Shown: positions 1-7,510 of the stretch, piece by piece
Position numbering within the stretch: position 1 is the first letter of the stretch
Layout of the letters: every line of letters begins with the position of its first letter
Origin: Plantibacter sp. Leaf314
Lineage (GTDB): Bacteria > Actinomycetota > Actinomycetes > Actinomycetales > Microbacteriaceae
Length of the DNA: 64,000 nucleotides
Assembly: GCF_001423185.1 (NCBI RefSeq)
Contig: NZ_LMOB01000001.1
Span: 2,277,889 to 2,341,888 of the forward strand
Direction: 5' to 3'
The notes under the pieces: generated by a model
Seen by the model: the letters and a program-made list of their open reading frames with translations, nothing else
Databases searched by the model: none
What the model was told of the DNA's origin: nothing
Made by a program: the position numbers and the translations under genes

Positions 1-341
1 GCCCCGAGGACACCGGTCAGTGCGGACGACGCCATCGGCGCGAAGCGTGGCAGCATCGTCGTCTCGTGCACGGCCGTCGGGCGCTCCGACCAGATCGTCA
101 GCACCGTCAACCCACCCTCGGCGCGGAGTGACCAGGCGACGATGTATCTCGTCAGGACGCGGACGGTGTCGCCGCCGACATCGAGTGCGATGGCGGACCG
201 GCTGAGGGACAGACCACCAGCGACGTCGGCGCCGGAGTGGGAGGTCTCGAAGACGACGTCGGTGCGGTCGAGCAGTCGCCCGACGGTGCGCGCATCGTCC
301 AACTCGAAGAAGTCGGGCGCGCCAGGGATCGAGATCGGCAT
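1..341 (-). CDS. Hypothetical protein, C-terminus cut by window edge
   Basis: An open frame runs from an ATG at 341 to the left edge without a stop, giving the first 113 residues. The start follows a G-rich stretch (GGGGGTGGGACC) that can serve as ribosome binding site. The visible part has no signal peptide or membrane segment. It alternates short hydrophobic strands (IALDVGGDTVRVL, GGLTVLTIW) with charged loops, suggesting a small cytosolic beta-rich protein. I do not recognise the family. The strong G/C third-position bias supports it over the frames on the other strand. Confidence 0.6.
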   Translation of the reverse strand, partial: MPISIPGAPDFFELDDARTVGRLLDRTDVVFETSHSGADVAGGLSLSRSAIALDVGGDTVRVLTRYIVAWSLRAEGGLTVLTIWSERPTAVHETTMLPRFAPMASSALTGVLG

Positions 342-429
342 GGTCCCACCCCCAACTGGTGTGTCATGGACGCCCGACGGCCGGAGCTCGTCGTGGCGGT
401 GTTCGATCCGCGGTCGCGGAGCCGCGTGC

Positions 430-762
430 CTAGGCTGCGGACTCGACGCGCTTGGTGGCGCCGGCGGCCGGCTCGGGTACGACGCGCATGCCCTTCGCGC
501 TGTTGGCCTGCTCGAGGAGCGCGGCGAGCCATTCCCGGTTGAGCTCCGGTGCACGGCTGCCGTAGAAGGAGAACTGGAGGGGGATCATCGGGTTCAGCCA
601 CAGCGACTGACGACCCGTCCCACGACCGGGGACGGCTTCGAGGTGGAAGGCGAAGCTCTCGTTGCGGCGGAACTTCGTGAAGATCACCGTCTGCAGGTGC
701 GCGAGGAGCCGGTCTTCGATCTCGTGCGGAGTCGGAGGGGTTCCGTAGAGGAGGTTTCCCAT
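430..762 (-). CDS. Small DUF7882-type protein
   Basis: A 110-residue soluble protein starting MGNLLYGTPPTPHEIEDRLL. It carries the pattern I associate with a short protein common in Microbacteriaceae, now called DUF7882: LAHLQTVIxTKFRRNESFxF near residues 20-40, SLWLNPMIPLQF in the middle and NREWLAALLEQANSAKGM near 75-95. Some databases label relatives as ATP-dependent DNA ligases, but no nucleotidyltransferase lysine motif is visible here, so that label should not be carried over. Function is unknown. The gene stands alone, with an inverted-repeat region upstream at 820-881. Confidence 0.7.
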   Translation of the reverse strand: MGNLLYGTPPTPHEIEDRLLAHLQTVIFTKFRRNESFAFHLEAVPGRGTGRQSLWLNPMIPLQFSFYGSRAPELNREWLAALLEQANSAKGMRVVPEPAAGATKRVESAA

Positions 763-819
763 GAGCGCGCCATCCCTTCTGTTTCGGGACCGAGGTGATT
801 CCCGGTGCCGGGGATAACG

Positions 820-881
820 CTAGATGTTCTAGTAATCCCGCGCTCGGAACTATCCGAATTGCGCCAGGGGCATTCGGATAG
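820..881. promoter_or_regulatory. Two inverted repeats upstream of the DUF7882 gene
   Basis: In the 141 bases between the DUF7882 gene and dgt lie a 13-bp palindrome, CTAGA-TGT-TCTAG (820-832), and a 10-bp perfect inverted repeat, CTATCCGAAT (850-859) with ATTCGGATAG (872-881), separated by 12 bases. No T-run follows the second repeat on either strand, so it fits a regulator site or RNA hairpin in the promoter region better than an intrinsic terminator. Confidence 0.4.
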
Positions 882-903
882 CCGTCCGCCGCTCAGCCGA
901 CAC

Positions 904-2454
904 CTAGCTGCCGAAGGCCCAGGCCTCGCGGTCTCCCCGCAGTCTGGCGGCGAGCGCCGTCGCCTGTTCATCGGTGAGTGAGGCGACGTAGTCGAGGATG
1001 CCACGGGCCCGGCCGAGGCGTCCGAGGGCGCTCGGGTCGGCCAGTGGGCGTCCGGTCTCCGGGTCGTCGGGCAGCCAGTCCGGGTTGTCGGCTCGCAGGC
1101 GGAAGTAGCCGTCGGTGGCCAGTTCGACGAAGTCGAGGAGCTTCTGCGGGGCACGCGGGCCGTCGCGGGGATCGTCGAGCCAGCGGTCGAGTTCACTGAC
1201 GAGGACGTCGAGGACGCGCGACTGTCCTCGCTGATAGGTGGCGAAGTCGGGTCGGTCGATGACGAAGCGCGTGTGGACGAACTTGAGCACGGTGACGTCG
1301 TGCCAGGCCTCGGGGAGGAGCGACACGTGACCGGAGCGCACGTTGGGCTCCTCGACGACGAGGACGGACCGTTGCAGGCGGCCGATCCAGGAGGAGACGA
1401 ACGACTCGATGGCGCGCTCGGTGCGGCTCGATCCGTCGAAAGGGACGGCGAGGAGCCCTTCGACGAGTTCGGTCGCGACCCGCTGCACGGAGGCGCGGAA
1501 GTGCTCGTCGCTCGCGATCCACGGGTCGCGGGAGACGATCCGCCGTCGCAGCAGTTCGAGCGAGTGGCCGGGTGCCCGGTTCCACAGCTCGTCGGCGTCG
1601 AGGGCTGCGAGGGCGCGCTGATCCCGGAGGAAGGTGCGGAACTCGACGGCGACGGCCGCCTGCTGGAGCACGCCGGCCCGGTAGAAGTCGTCGAGGTCGT
1701 GCAGGGAGTAGGCGATGTCGTCGGCCACGTCCATCACGGAGCATTCGACGGTCTGCTGCCAGGGCGCGATAGCCGTGAACGCGCCGCGGGCGTCGAGCAT
1801 GTCGTCGAGGTCGAGTGTGTACGCGGAGAACTTCGGTGGCGCCGTCTCCCAGCGACTCGCGGTCGAGCCGCGCGGCATGCGCGTGGGGTCCGCCGGGTCG
1901 AGGTCGGGGCGGTGGACGGTGCGGCCCCACGGGTACTTGAGCACGGCGGCGCGGGAGGCGGCGGTGAGGTTGAGGCCCTCCTTCACCGTCTCGCACACGT
2001 CGAGCGCGGAGAGGATGCGGAACGACTGCGCGTTGCCCTCGAAGCCCTCGGCGAGCCCGAGGCGCTCCCGTGCGAGGCGGTCGAGGACCTGCTCGCCGAG
2101 GTGGCCGAACGGCGGGTGGCCGAGGTCGTGGGCGCTGGCGGCTGCCTGCACGACGACGGGGTCGCAACCGCCGAGGCGCTCGACGATCGCGGCCTGCGCC
2201 GGGTCCGTCGTCGTCAGTTGCATCGCGATGGCCCGGGCGACGGCGGTGACCTTGATCGAGTGCGTGAGCCGGTTGTGCACCACCTGGCCGACCCCGGACG
2301 GCGACACGACCTGCGTCACGGCCGACAGCCGGGCGAAGTACGGGGAGAAGCGGATCCGTTCGAGGTCGACCCGGTACTCCGGGTACTCCTCGCCGGTCGC
2401 GAACCGGTCCACGGGCTCGGGGATGAGGCGCCGTCGCCGCTGGTCGTCGTCCAT
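904..2454 (-). CDS. dgt: dGTPase-like HD-domain deoxynucleoside triphosphohydrolase
   Basis: A 516-residue cytosolic enzyme of the Dgt family, which splits dNTPs (classically dGTP) into deoxynucleoside and triphosphate. The N-terminal part shows the conserved RIRFSPYFARLSAVTQV segment, NRLTHSIKV with a metal-binding His near residue 65, and the HD pair in AHDLGHPPFGH near 110-120. A later Asp lies in DVADDIAYSLHDLDDFY. Length fits the family. It precedes no obvious operon partner on its strand. The divergent gene starting at 2494 also concerns DNA integrity, which suits a nucleotide-pool and repair neighbourhood but does not prove a link. Confidence 0.9.
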   Translation of the reverse strand: MDDDQRRRRLIPEPVDRFATGEEYPEYRVDLERIRFSPYFARLSAVTQVVSPSGVGQVVHNRLTHSIKVTAVARAIAMQLTTTDPAQAAIVERLGGCDPVVVQAAASAHDLGHPPFGHLGEQVLDRLARERLGLAEGFEGNAQSFRILSALDVCETVKEGLNLTAASRAAVLKYPWGRTVHRPDLDPADPTRMPRGSTASRWETAPPKFSAYTLDLDDMLDARGAFTAIAPWQQTVECSVMDVADDIAYSLHDLDDFYRAGVLQQAAVAVEFRTFLRDQRALAALDADELWNRAPGHSLELLRRRIVSRDPWIASDEHFRASVQRVATELVEGLLAVPFDGSSRTERAIESFVSSWIGRLQRSVLVVEEPNVRSGHVSLLPEAWHDVTVLKFVHTRFVIDRPDFATYQRGQSRVLDVLVSELDRWLDDPRDGPRAPQKLLDFVELATDGYFRLRADNPDWLPDDPETGRPLADPSALGRLGRARGILDYVASLTDEQATALAARLRGDREAWAFGS

Positions 2455-2493
2455 CCCCTCACCCTATTGCGCACTCGATGGAAGACTGCAGGG

Positions 2494-3075
2494 ATGCATC
2501 CGATCGATCGTCTCCGTGCCGAGGTCGCCGCCCACGAGTCGAACGCTTGGGCGAGGGAGCTCGGGTGGGAGCCGCTCGTCGTCGCGTCCCCCGAGGCTCG
2601 GGTGCTCATCATCAGTCAGGCGCCGGGGCGGTTGGCGCAGGAGTCCGGCATCCCCTGGAACGACCCGAGCGGCGTCCTGCTCCGCTCATGGATGGGGGTG
2701 ACGCCCGAGGAATTCTACGACCCGGCGAACGTGGCGATCGTCCCGATGGACTTCTACTTCCCGGGCAAGGGCACGAGTGGCGACCTGCCGCCGCGCCGCG
2801 ATTTCGCCGCTCGCTGGCATCCGCGCGTCCTCGAGCAGCTGACCGAGGTGCGCCTCACGATCCTCATCGGCGCCTACGCGCAGCGCGCCTACCTCGGTCC
2901 GCGGGCCGGGCGCACCCTCACGGAGAACGTCCGGGCTGCGGAGTCGCACCTCCCGTTCTTCCCGATCGTGCACCCGTCGCCGCTCGCGCGCGGCTGGCGC
3001 ACGAAGAACCCCTGGTTCCAGGAGGAGACGGTGCCGCTGCTCTCCGCGCAGGTGCGGAAGGCGCTCGCGCGGTGA
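2494..3075 (+). CDS. Uracil-DNA glycosylase family protein
   Basis: A 193-residue soluble protein starting MHPIDRLRAEVAAHESN. It has the layout of the small UDG-like group: an N-terminal VLIISQAPGR segment (residues 36-45, equivalent to the GxxPG active-site loop), SGIPWNDPSG just after it, a central DFYFPGKG, LIGAYAQRAYL as the buried strand, and a C-terminal HPSPLARGW that matches the HPSP DNA-binding loop. Related proteins are annotated as uracil-DNA glycosylase family, but activity on uracil is not certain for this subgroup. The start is the first ATG after the divergent dgt promoter region, with 39 bases between the genes. Confidence 0.8.
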   Translation: MHPIDRLRAEVAAHESNAWARELGWEPLVVASPEARVLIISQAPGRLAQESGIPWNDPSGVLLRSWMGVTPEEFYDPANVAIVPMDFYFPGKGTSGDLPPRRDFAARWHPRVLEQLTEVRLTILIGAYAQRAYLGPRAGRTLTENVRAAESHLPFFPIVHPSPLARGWRTKNPWFQEETVPLLSAQVRKALAR

Positions 3076-3134
3076 GGCGGCATAGGCTGACGAGGATGCC
3101 GGGACGCCGTCGTCCGACTGACGAGGGGTGAGCC

Positions 3135-3599
3135 GTGAGTGATGAGCAGCGTGCGGGCGACGACGTGCGGCCGACCGTACAACCACCGTCGGGGTCGAGC
3201 TCCGGCGAGACGCCTGCCGGGCTGGATGACGCATCCTGGCTCACCGAGCAGGAGGGACCGGTCACCGGTCGGGCGGCCGGCATCGGGATCACCCTGCTCC
3301 TGTTCGCGCTGCTGGTGGTGAGCTGGTTCGTCCAACTGTCGTTCGCCCTGCAGGGCGAGTTCGGGCCGTCCGAGGACCGACTGAGCGGTGGCGGGATGCT
3401 CGGCGGGTTCATCCTCGGCGCGGTGATCGCGATCGCTCCGCCCGTCGTCACGCTCGTCCTCCAGGCGAAGGTCCACAAGCGGACGCCTCGATACTCGATC
3501 ATCGCCGCCATCGGGGCGATCTCCGTGCTCGTCATCGCCGTGCCGGTCAACGCCGTGGTCGTGGGCCTCCAAGCCGTCAGCCTCGCGAGCGGCCGGTAG
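3135..3599 (+). CDS. Small multi-pass membrane protein, unknown
   Basis: A 154-residue protein with a GTG start preceded by GAGGGGTGAGCC. The first 45 residues are hydrophilic and rich in Ser, Pro and Gly. Three hydrophobic stretches follow: about 52-72 (GIGITLLLFALLVVSWF), about 92-115 (GGFILGAVIAIAPPVVTLVLQ) and about 124-148. This predicts a three-helix inner membrane protein with a cytosolic N-terminal tail. I do not recognise a family. It lies 59 bases after the glycosylase gene and 35 before the xylanase-like gene, all on the same strand. Confidence 0.75.
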   Translation: MSDEQRAGDDVRPTVQPPSGSSSGETPAGLDDASWLTEQEGPVTGRAAGIGITLLLFALLVVSWFVQLSFALQGEFGPSEDRLSGGGMLGGFILGAVIAIAPPVVTLVLQAKVHKRTPRYSIIAAIGAISVLVIAVPVNAVVVGLQAVSLASGR

Positions 3600-3634
3600 C
3601 CGGCACGCGCCCCACCGTCGCTTACGCTCCTCAC

Positions 3635-5332
3635 ATGTCGATCGCCAGCAGACGGAGCCTCGCGAGCGGAGCGGCGGTCGCCCTCGTCCTCGCCCTGGTC
3701 GCCTGCACGCCGACCGGGTCGCCCTCCGAGCGGGAGACGGTCATCGACCTCCTGGAGCACGATTGGCAGCACGTGCCCGGCGTCGTCGCAGACGGCGATG
3801 AGCTGCGGGTGACCGCGACGGGACGGACCATCGTCGAACAGGACGGCGGTGGAGGCCAACCGAACCCGCCGGTCAATCTCGCGGGCGTGCACCTCGATGC
3901 CCCGGACGACTTCACCCTCAGGACGTCGTTCACGGACGTGACCGCGGACGCCACCCTGGCCGTCCTCGCCCGCCCGCCCATCGTCGCCGACGAGTTCCTG
4001 ATCCAGCCCGCGGGGCTCACGCTCACGCTCCGCGGCGACGATCTCCGCATCGCGGTCTTCGACGGCTCCGCACCGGAGGACGTGACCGACCCTGCGCCGG
4101 TGGAGGACGAGGAGGTGACGCTCGCCGACCCCGGGGCGGAACTCTCCGTACATCGTTCCGGCGACCGACTCGAGATCGCGAGCGACGGTGAGACGCTGTC
4201 GTCGTTCCCCCTCGGCGGGGTCTTCGACTCCGGCGGACTCTGGTTGGGGTTCTCGAGCGAGGAGGGGTCCTTCACGGTCGGTTCGCTGACCGCCACGGCA
4301 CCGGCCGGTGCCGCACTGGTCGCCGCAGGTCCTGCCGTGGGCGAGGCGGAACGATCTCCGGAGGGGCTGCAGGCGCTCGCCTCCCGCGCTCGACCGGGCT
4401 TCCTGATCGGCGCGGCGGCGGCACTCGGTCCGCTCGTCTCGGACGCGGCGTACGCGGAGAACCTCGTGGGGAACGTCGGCCTCATCACCCCGGAGAACGC
4501 GATGAAGCCGCAAGCACTCTCCCCCAGGCAGGGTGAGTACCACTTCGAGGAGGCCGACGCGCTCCTCGACCTCGCAGCGAAGTCCGGGATCGCGGTGCAC
4601 GGCCACACCATCGCGTTCACCGAGGCGATGCCCGGCTGGATGCGCGACCTGCCCGCCGACTCCGAGTCGCAGCGTCAGGCGAGCGCCGCGGTCCTGCTCG
4701 ACTACGTGCACACCGTGGTCTCGCACTTCCGCGGCCGGCTCGATTCGCTCGACGTCGTGAACGAACCGTTCGACGTCGATCAGGGCACGAGCTTGCAGGA
4801 GAACGTCTGGTACCGCGTCTTCGGGCCGTCGTATCCGGTGGTGGTCTCGACCGCGGTCTACGACGCGGACCCGGACGTCGAGCAGTTCATCAACGAGAAC
4901 GGCGCCGATGTGCCGGGTCCCCGGCAGGACGCTCTGCTGCAGCTCGCCCTCGACACGAACGCGCAGGGTGGCCATATTGACGGCGTCGGCCTGCAAGCCC
5001 ACGTCTACGACCTCGACACCGATGCACTCTCAGCGGAGGACCTCGCGACGACGTTCGACACCTTCGCGGATGCGGGGCTCGTCGTCCGCATCTCCGAGAA
5101 CGACGTCCCGGACGACGAGGGCGAGGACGTCCAGGCGGAGCAGTACGCCACCGTCCTCGCGGCGTGCCTCGGCTCGGACGCCTGCGTGTCGTACACGAGC
5201 TGGGGCGTGGACGACGCCTACGACTGGTTCATCGACGACGACGGCGCTCTGCAGCAGGGCCACGACCTCCTGTTCGACGACGGCGAGCCGACGCCAGCCT
5301 ACGACGCGCTACGGCGCTTCCTCGCGGGCTGA
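3635..5332 (+). CDS. GH10 xylanase-like lipoprotein with unusual motifs
   Basis: A 565-residue exported protein. The N-terminus has a signal ending in LVAC (Cys24), so it is probably a cell-surface lipoprotein. Residues about 30-225 form a beta-rich domain I do not recognise, perhaps carbohydrate-binding. From about 250 a GH10 fold is clear: LITPENAMKPQALSP, HGHTIAF, LDVVNEPFD with acid/base Glu377, and RISEND with the presumed nucleophile Glu488. Several canonical positions differ: HGHTLVWH is HGHTIAFTE, and the usual ITELDI is ISENDV. Both catalytic Glu are kept, so it is likely active, but substrate may not be plain xylan. A monocistronic start at 3635 is chosen because the signal peptide begins there. 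Confidence 0.85.
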   Translation: MSIASRRSLASGAAVALVLALVACTPTGSPSERETVIDLLEHDWQHVPGVVADGDELRVTATGRTIVEQDGGGGQPNPPVNLAGVHLDAPDDFTLRTSFTDVTADATLAVLARPPIVADEFLIQPAGLTLTLRGDDLRIAVFDGSAPEDVTDPAPVEDEEVTLADPGAELSVHRSGDRLEIASDGETLSSFPLGGVFDSGGLWLGFSSEEGSFTVGSLTATAPAGAALVAAGPAVGEAERSPEGLQALASRARPGFLIGAAAALGPLVSDAAYAENLVGNVGLITPENAMKPQALSPRQGEYHFEEADALLDLAAKSGIAVHGHTIAFTEAMPGWMRDLPADSESQRQASAAVLLDYVHTVVSHFRGRLDSLDVVNEPFDVDQGTSLQENVWYRVFGPSYPVVVSTAVYDADPDVEQFINENGADVPGPRQDALLQLALDTNAQGGHIDGVGLQAHVYDLDTDALSAEDLATTFDTFADAGLVVRISENDVPDDEGEDVQAEQYATVLAACLGSDACVSYTSWGVDDAYDWFIDDDGALQQGHDLLFDDGEPTPAYDALRRFLAG

Positions 5333-5402
5333 GGAGCGAACCGCGATCGGGCAGTATGACGGAAAGCGGCCCGACTCGGGGCAATGAACGCCGCGACGCG
5401 TG

Positions 5403-5762
5403 CTACTCGCCGAGCTCCCAGAGTTCGATGGGGAGCCCCTCCGGGTCGTGTAGACGGACGAACCGGCCGTAGTCCGACTCCCATTCGGTCCGACGCTCGA
5501 CGTCGATCCCGGCGCCTTCCAGTTGCGCAATCAGAGCGTCCAAGCCTGTGACGCGGAGGTTGAGCATGAACGGCTGGTCGTCATCGAAGTACTCGCTCGT
5601 TGTCGAGAACGGAGCAAAGACGGTCGCGCCGGCCTCCTGCATCCAGACGGCACCTTCGCCCTCGGCGCCGGCTTCGATGCCGAGATGCTCTCGGTACCAC
5701 GCCGCGCGCGCTGATGGATCACGACTGCGGAAGAACAACCCGCCGATGCCGACCACTCCCAT
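5403..5762 (-). CDS. VOC-family (glyoxalase/dioxygenase-like) protein
   Basis: A 119-residue single-unit member of the vicinal oxygen chelate superfamily. The start MGVVGIGGLFFRSRDPSARAAW matches the usual first beta strand and helix. The paired beta-alpha-beta modules end in YGRFVRLHDPEGLPIELWE, which carries the conserved Glu of the metal site. Members include glyoxalases, bleomycin-type binding proteins and dioxygenases, so the substrate is open. The in-frame sequence upstream of 5762 does not resemble the family, which decides the start. Convergent with the xylanase-like gene. Confidence 0.85.
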   Translation of the reverse strand: MGVVGIGGLFFRSRDPSARAAWYREHLGIEAGAEGEGAVWMQEAGATVFAPFSTTSEYFDDDQPFMLNLRVTGLDALIAQLEGAGIDVERRTEWESDYGRFVRLHDPEGLPIELWELGE

Positions 5763-5806
5763 GCAGTGAGTGTATCGATGCGCCCGCTCCACGAAGGAGT
5801 CATCAG

Positions 5807-6019
5807 GTGGCAGAACACACACCGTCCCGGGCTCAGAGCTCGGAGCTCATCGGGTTGGCGCTCCTCGTCCCGTTCGGCTTGTGGCTCGGGTATCGAGGCG
5901 TGAAGGGGCTGCGTCGCTCAGCCTCCCGAGCCGACGGCCAGGCGGCCGACCGCTCGTGCGGACGGCCGCCCGATCCCGCCGGGGTGGTCGGAGACGGATC
6001 GACCGATCCGTCGGGCTAG
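5807..6019 (+). CDS. Putative small membrane protein
   Basis: A 70-codon frame begins at GTG 5807, preceded at good distance by GAAGGAGT. The peptide starts AEHTPSRAQSSELIG, has one hydrophobic segment (LALLVPFGLWLGY, about residues 17-30), then a basic stretch and a polar Gly/Pro-rich tail. That layout suits a single-pass membrane peptide with a cytosolic tail. It overlaps the end of the convergent hydrolase gene by 4 bases. No family is recognised, and the case rests mainly on the ribosome binding site and hydrophobic segment. Confidence 0.4.
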   Translation: MAEHTPSRAQSSELIGLALLVPFGLWLGYRGVKGLRRSASRADGQAADRSCGRPPDPAGVVGDGSTDPSG

Positions 6020-6888
6020 GCGCTGCGGTCGTTCGTCGCGAGCCAGCTCGTGATGGCGTCGGCGACGAGGTCGAGGTCGGATTCGAGGAGGAAGTGTCCG
6101 CCGTCGACGAGTTCGATGCGAGCGTGCGGGGCGTCGCGCGTGAACGCCGTGGCGCCGGCGGCGGCGAAGATCTCGTCGTTCCGCCCCCAGATCGCGAGCA
6201 CCGGCACCTGCGAGGTGCGGAGCCACTCGTGCACCGCCGGGTACAGCTCGCGGTTGGTCGTGTAGTCGCGGAACAGCGCCAGCTGCACGTCGTCCTGGCC
6301 CGGTCGGGCGAGGAGCGCGAGGTCATGCTCCCAGGCGTCGGGGTCGACGGTCGTCGGATCCGGCACGCCGTGCGTGTACTGCCATTCGACGGCTTCCCGG
6401 CCGAGGGCGGGACGGAGTGCGTCGCGCGTCTCGGTGGTGCGTTCGGCGGCGTCGGCCCAGATCGGGTCCCAGAAGCCGGGCACGAAGCCCTCTTCGTAGG
6501 CGTTGCCGTTCTGGGAGATGACGCCGACGACGGCAGCGGGGTCGGCGAGCGCCAGACGCCAGCCGACCGGCGCGCCGTAGTCCTGGACGTAGATCGTGTA
6601 CTGCGTCACGCCGATGGTCGAGAGGAACCGGCCGGTCACGCCGGCGAGGGCCGCGAAGGTGTACTCGAACTCGTCGACCGAGGGGGCGGCGGAGCGACCG
6701 AAGCCGATGTGGTCCGGAGCGATGACACGGTAGCGGTCGGCCAGTGCCGGGATGAGGTGGCGGAACATGTGGGAGCTGCTCGGGTACCCGTGCAGGAGCA
6801 GGAGCACGGGGGCGTCGGCCGGGCCGGCTTCGCGGTAGAAGACGTCGAGCCCATCGACGGAGACGGTGCGGTGGTGGACGGTGACCAT
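6016..6888 (-). CDS. Alpha/beta hydrolase, haloalkane dehalogenase/epoxide hydrolase type
   Basis: A 290-residue soluble alpha/beta hydrolase. LLLHGYPSSSHMF (about 32-44) forms the oxyanion hole with the HGxP motif typical of epoxide hydrolases and dehalogenases. The nucleophile elbow reads VQDYGAPVG, so the nucleophile is Asp rather than Ser. The acid lies in IWGRNDEIF and the His in VDGGHFLLE. The cap domain is in the middle, with FVPGFWDPIW. The substrate cannot be told. It is transcribed away from a CGNR-type regulator, and the 83-base gap holds a perfect inverted repeat, so repression by that neighbour is plausible. Confidence 0.88.
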   Translation of the reverse strand: MVTVHHRTVSVDGLDVFYREAGPADAPVLLLLHGYPSSSHMFRHLIPALADRYRVIAPDHIGFGRSAAPSVDEFEYTFAALAGVTGRFLSTIGVTQYTIYVQDYGAPVGWRLALADPAAVVGVISQNGNAYEEGFVPGFWDPIWADAAERTTETRDALRPALGREAVEWQYTHGVPDPTTVDPDAWEHDLALLARPGQDDVQLALFRDYTTNRELYPAVHEWLRTSQVPVLAIWGRNDEIFAAAGATAFTRDAPHARIELVDGGHFLLESDLDLVADAITSWLATNDRSA

Positions 6889-6889
6889 T

Positions 6890-6921
6890 GCTAACCCCTT
6901 TAGATTGTTTTACTGGTTAGC
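6890..6921. promoter_or_regulatory. Candidate operator between hydrolase and CGNR regulator
   Basis: A perfect 7-bp inverted repeat, GCTAACC (6890-6896) and GGTTAGC (6915-6921), with an 18-base AT-rich spacer, sits directly before the hydrolase start codon within the divergent promoter region. Its position across both promoters fits a binding site for the neighbouring CGNR protein. Binding is inferred, not shown. Confidence 0.45.
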
Positions 6922-6971
6922 CAGACGGTAGCATGGATTGATGGCGCCACACGGCGCGAGAACGGAGAACG

Positions 6972-7469
6972 ATGCTTCGCGACGAGGAGCTGCTGCTGAA
7001 CGTGTTGAACAGCGCGCCGGTCATCGAGGGTGCCCCGACGGACCGTCTCGAGGGGACGGCCGGTCGAGACCTCGCGCGCAGCTGGGGTGGCACCGGGTCC
7101 GCGGACGAGGTGGCCCGCCTTCGGCGTGCGAGGCAGGCGCTCCAGGCTGTCGTCCGCGGCGAGGACGGCGGGGCGACCCGAGAGCTCGCGGGCATCCTCG
7201 GGGATGCGGTTCGGACGCCGCGCGTCACCCCCGACGGCGTGGTCTGGGAGCTGCAGGTGCCTGAAGACGATCGCCTCGTGGCGGGCGTCGTGTTGGCGTG
7301 GTCGAGCGTGATCGCGGAGTTCCCCGGGCGCCTTCGCCCGTGCGCGAACGACGAATGCAGCCTGTTCCTCGTCGACCACAGTCGCCCCGGAACCGCGAAG
7401 TGGTGCTCGATGGCGGTGTGCGGCAACCGGATGAAGGCGCGCACGCACGCTCGACGCGCTCAGAACTAA
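6972..7469 (+). CDS. CGNR zinc-finger (ABATE-type) transcriptional regulator
   Basis: A 165-residue protein with the two-part layout of the ABATE/CGNR group. An alpha-helical N-terminal region (about 1-110) probably senses a ligand. The C-terminal zinc finger is CANDECSLFLVDHS followed by KWCSMAVCGNRMKARTH, giving four Cys and the name-giving CGNR sequence. The basic tail RRAQN would contact DNA. Family members are poorly studied stress-linked regulators. It diverges from an alpha/beta hydrolase, the most likely target. The ATG at 6972 starts the recognised domain directly. Confidence 0.88.
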   Translation: MLRDEELLLNVLNSAPVIEGAPTDRLEGTAGRDLARSWGGTGSADEVARLRRARQALQAVVRGEDGGATRELAGILGDAVRTPRVTPDGVVWELQVPEDDRLVAGVVLAWSSVIAEFPGRLRPCANDECSLFLVDHSRPGTAKWCSMAVCGNRMKARTHARRAQN

Positions 7470-7510
7470 ATGCTTGACTCTGACACCGTGTGAGGAGGGA
7501 GAACTGAGAC

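Noticed and set aside
1273..2493. Long plus-strand open frame before the uracil-DNA glycosylase family gene
   Set aside because: It is antisense to dgt and Glu/Gly/Val-rich, as expected for the complement of a high-GC gene. The true start is at 2494.
2918..5002. Long minus-strand open frame opposite the xylanase-like gene
   Set aside because: No motifs and typical reverse-strand composition. The plus-strand gene has a signal peptide and GH10 motifs.
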